DNA of 64,000 nucleotides from JAFDWI01 sp964544305 (GTDB lineage Bacteria > Actinomycetota > Acidimicrobiia > Acidimicrobiales > Iamiaceae), in assembly GCA_964544305.1 (NCBI GenBank), contig CAZJAZ010000003.1:62001-126000 (forward strand). Direction: 5' to 3'. This document shows positions 61,584 through 64,000 of the stretch, one piece after another; positions within the stretch are counted from its first letter, which is position 1, and the number at the start of each line of letters is the position of its first letter. The translations under genes and the position numbers were made by a program. Under the pieces are notes generated by a model that saw only the letters and a program-made list of their open reading frames with translations, made no database searches and was not told the DNA's origin.

Positions 61584-63409
61584 TGCCCACTCAAACTGAT
61601 CGCCCCGAACACCAAACGCCAAACGGGGCTCGACCCACGGCAGTCACCACGTGGGGTCCGCTCGCGCTTGTCGTGGTGCTCTTGATCGTCGTTGGAGGCA
61701 TCGCATCAATCAAAGGATCCCCCGCTACGACAAGCACCAAAGCCGCAGCGACACCAACATCAAACGATATTTATTCCAAAGCGAACCCCAAGTCGTGGAC
61801 GAAGAATCCGGTGCTTCCCGTCACCTACAACGATGCCAAGAAGGCTGGCACAACGAGCGACTACGACTGGGGTGCCCACTGCAATACCAAAACGGGTCGC
61901 ATTGCGATACCGACCGTCTATGCACCCCCGTGCACGCCAATAATGGGGGGAACCAAGCCATGGCGTGATCAAGGAGGCAGCACCTTCACGAAGAATGGCG
62001 GTGCAACCTCACCAGGTGTGACCAAAGATGAAATCACGATCGTCTACTACGTTCCATCGCCTCAAGACTTGTTCTCGGTCGCGTCGGCCTTGGGAGTCAT
62101 CGACCCGCCAGGGGTGATGTACGAGAGCGCGCAGAAAGTCGTTGACGCCTACAACCACATGTTCAACCTGTACGGACGCAAGGTCAAACTTGTCAAGTTT
62201 CAAGGTTCGGGTGACGGCATCAACCCCACCGCGGCACGCTCGGATGCGATTGAAGTTGCTACCAAATATCACCCGTTTGCGTCACTCGGTGGGCCGACCC
62301 AAACCGGTGCATATGGTGAAGAACTCGCCAAGCGAGGAGTCGTGTGCATTGGCTGTTCGCTTGCCGTGCCTGATTCAACTTTCCAGAAAAATGCACCCTA
62401 CATGTGGGGGTATCTCGCGACTCCCGAACAGTTCGTTCGTTCGGTCTTTGACTTTGGCATCGCCAACCTTTGGGGACGTCCCGCGCGCTTTGCGGGCGAC
62501 CCCGCGCTTCGCAAAAAAACCAGGGTCGTGGGGGTCGTCCATTACGAGCAAAATCCCCCAATCTTCGCCGGCGTTGAGAAAGCAACACTGACGCACTACA
62601 AGAAACTCGGCTACAGCGCGAAAGCCGTGCTCACCTACATCCTTGACACCGACACACTCAACACGCAGGCGCAAACAATCATTGGCAAACTCAAAGCTGA
62701 TCACGTCACCACCGTTGTGTTCCTCGGTGATCCGCTCATGCTCAAGGCCCTCACCGAACAAGCAACCAAGCAGAACTACCGCCCCGAATGGTCAATCACT
62801 GGCACCGCGTTCACCGACACCACAGCCGGAGCGCGCCTCTTTGACCAGTCGCAGTGGGCCCACGCGTACGGTATTTCCACCCTGCCAGCGCGTGTGAAGC
62901 CCGAGCTCACCGATTCATGGCGGCTCTACAAGTGGTACTACGGCACCGATCCGGTCGCCACCAAGAGCCAAGCCGTGCTGGGGCCACAATTTTCGTTGTT
63001 GTACCTCGGCTTGCACATGGCCGGCCCGCATCTTGATCCGTACTCGTTTGCCGGAGGCATGTTCAACTATCCACCAAGCGGCGGCACAATTTTGAATCCA
63101 CGCATCAGCTACGGGTTCCACGGCCAGTTCCCGAACGCGGACTACGTCGGAGTCGACGATTTCACCGTCGTCTGGTGGGACGCAAAGGTGACCGGTCCCG
63201 ACGAACAGAACACGATGGGGAAAGGCATGTGGGCGTATGTCAATGGCGGCAAGCGCTATCTGCTTGGGTCAAAACCACCCACGGTCGGTGACAAAGTTCT
63301 TTTCGACCCAAAGATCGCAACGACGATCTACAAGACACCGCCTGCCGATTCGGTGATCCCAACGATCGCCCCGTGGCCGGATTTTCCTGCCGCAAAAGGT
63401 GGCAATTAG
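61580..63409 (+). CDS. large membrane-anchored ABC substrate-binding protein (Peripla_BP_6-like)
   Basis: A 609-residue binding protein. An N-terminal hydrophobic helix at about residues 28-45 (LALVVVLLIVVGGIASI) has no lipobox Cys, so it is probably held by a membrane anchor rather than a lipid. A Thr/Ala-rich linker follows, then a long Leu/Ile/Val-binding-protein-like region (GVTKDEITIVYYVPS; DGINPTAARSDAIEVATKYHPFASLGG; TTVVFLGDPLMLKALTEQATKQNYRPEW). Its ATG overlaps the fused transporter by 4 nt, so it is the likely partner. The ligand is unknown; an amide, amino acid or other polar small molecule is possible. Confidence 0.85.
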   Translation: MMPTQTDRPEHQTPNGARPTAVTTWGPLALVVVLLIVVGGIASIKGSPATTSTKAAATPTSNDIYSKANPKSWTKNPVLPVTYNDAKKAGTTSDYDWGAHCNTKTGRIAIPTVYAPPCTPIMGGTKPWRDQGGSTFTKNGGATSPGVTKDEITIVYYVPSPQDLFSVASALGVIDPPGVMYESAQKVVDAYNHMFNLYGRKVKLVKFQGSGDGINPTAARSDAIEVATKYHPFASLGGPTQTGAYGEELAKRGVVCIGCSLAVPDSTFQKNAPYMWGYLATPEQFVRSVFDFGIANLWGRPARFAGDPALRKKTRVVGVVHYEQNPPIFAGVEKATLTHYKKLGYSAKAVLTYILDTDTLNTQAQTIIGKLKADHVTTVVFLGDPLMLKALTEQATKQNYRPEWSITGTAFTDTTAGARLFDQSQWAHAYGISTLPARVKPELTDSWRLYKWYYGTDPVATKSQAVLGPQFSLLYLGLHMAGPHLDPYSFAGGMFNYPPSGGTILNPRISYGFHGQFPNADYVGVDDFTVVWWDAKVTGPDEQNTMGKGMWAYVNGGKRYLLGSKPPTVGDKVLFDPKIATTIYKTPPADSVIPTIAPWPDFPAAKGGN

Positions 63410-63430
63410 CAGACCGCTATCTAGGAATCG

Positions 63431-64000
63431 TCACACTTTCCAGTTGGCACGACCGGCACTAATGACCACTCGATCATCTTGGCCATGCGTCGTAAAGATC
63501 GCATCGCCGTCGCCGACTTTCCACATCCGAACGGTGAGCTTTTCACCAGGATAGACCGGTGATGAGAAGCGCCCATCGATCGATGTGAGCCCGGCCGGAT
63601 CTCCGTCACACAACGCCTGCACCAATGCTCGCCCGGTAAATCCGTAGGTGCACAGACCATGCAGGATCGGACGGTCAAAACCCGCAGCGTGCGCAAAACT
63701 GGGATCAGAGTGCAACGGGTTTCGGTCGCCAGAAAGCCGATACAACAACGCTTGGTCTTCACGTGTTTGGAGCGCCACTTCATGATCGGCGCCACGATCG
63801 GGTGGCACATTGGTAGGACCAGAAGGTCCACGTTCGCCACCAAAACCGCCCTCGCCACGCAAGAAGATCGACATGACTTGGCTGAAGATCACCTCGTCGG
63901 AACCTTTGAGCGTTGATGACGAGGTCACCTCAATCACCGCACCAGAACCTTTGTCCCAGATCGCGGTCACTTCGCCAACGGTGGTCACGGTACCTGACGT
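63431..64000 (-). CDS. MaoC-type (R)-specific enoyl-CoA hydratase, N-terminal part outside the window
   Basis: At least 190 residues of open frame reach the right edge. The conserved hydratase-2 motif is intact: YRLSGDRNPLHSDPSFAHAAGFDRPILHGLCTYG. This region is the C-terminal half of two-domain hydratases of about 280 residues; an internal GTG at 63988 gives a 185-residue product, but the in-frame sequence continues open beyond it, so the gene is probably cut by the window. It converges on the binding-protein gene with a 21-nt gap. Confidence 0.9.
   Translation of the reverse strand, partial: TSGTVTTVGEVTAIWDKGSGAVIEVTSSSTLKGSDEVIFSQVMSIFLRGEGGFGGERGPSGPTNVPPDRGADHEVALQTREDQALLYRLSGDRNPLHSDPSFAHAAGFDRPILHGLCTYGFTGRALVQALCDGDPAGLTSIDGRFSSPVYPGEKLTVRMWKVGDGDAIFTTHGQDDRVVISAGRANWKV

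Noticed and set aside
1..64000. CRISPR array, insertion sequence, prophage or toxin-antitoxin pair
   Set aside because: No regularly spaced repeats, transposase, integrase or phage structural motif was found on either strand.

Overview
The window looks like a draft scaffold from a free-living actinobacterium of moderate GC content, plausibly an Acidimicrobiia-type lineage. This is inferred from gene content, not from a marker gene. The supporting genes are a mycothiol-synthase-like acetyltransferase, a luciferase-like (probably F420-linked) oxidoreductase, a menaquinone pathway, a WS/DGAT wax-ester/triacylglycerol synthase, many FadD-type acyl-CoA ligases, and frequent GTG/TTG starts with 4-nt overlaps. 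Two runs of exactly 100 N (26117-26216 and 27669-27768) are assembly gaps of unknown true size.

Layout. 1-4190: a partial PAS/GAF-GGDEF-EAL protein, tRNA-Leu(CAA), a Bcp peroxiredoxin, a dienelactone-hydrolase-like protein and a lipoprotein. 4177-17686: a joint trp-his biosynthetic supercluster on the minus strand (hisD-C-B-H-A, hisF-I, trpE, ygfZ, an ABM protein, trpC-F-B-A), mostly with 4-nt overlaps, broken by two plus-strand genes (a histidine phosphatase and a beta-lactamase-fold esterase). 17717-21196: a small protein, a triple-hairpin intergenic region, nth, an MshD-like acetyltransferase, a VIT1-like transporter and rlmN. 21200-25780: an acyl-CoA module (MaoC hydratase, two FadD ligases, epoxide-hydrolase-like enzyme). 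25784-33160: an M50 protease/TPR protein, then menaquinone genes menG, menF, menD, menH, menA (opposite strand) and menE. 33157-38146: maf, dus, a YyaL-type thioredoxin-domain protein, a nitroreductase and an unknown protein.

38310-43808 looks like a neutral-lipid region: FadD ligase, WS/DGAT, an alpha/beta hydrolase, a PlsC-like acyltransferase and a small phasin-like protein. A 63-nt perfect inverted repeat (43903-43965) lies between this region and an amidase. 45300-48363 encodes a CuA-containing heme-copper oxidase (subunits I and II plus CtaG). Its subunit I has Asn where cytochrome oxidases of types A and B carry the cross-linked active-site Tyr. Next are uppP, a PAS-GGDEF cyclase, an LLM oxidoreductase, a secreted protein with a G8 tract at its 3' end and a conspicuously GC-rich lipoprotein gene. 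After these come dnaE, a branched-chain-amino-acid-type ABC transporter with both permeases and both ATPases fused in one chain of about 1,200 residues, its membrane-anchored binding protein, and a partial hydratase.

No CRISPR array, insertion sequence, integrase, phage gene or rRNA was seen. No gene-free stretch exceeds about 210 bases. The least ordinary items are the tyrosine-less oxidase, the four-domain transporter fusion, the lipid region with its phasin-like protein, the 63-nt palindrome, and the G8 tract at the end of a secreted protein.
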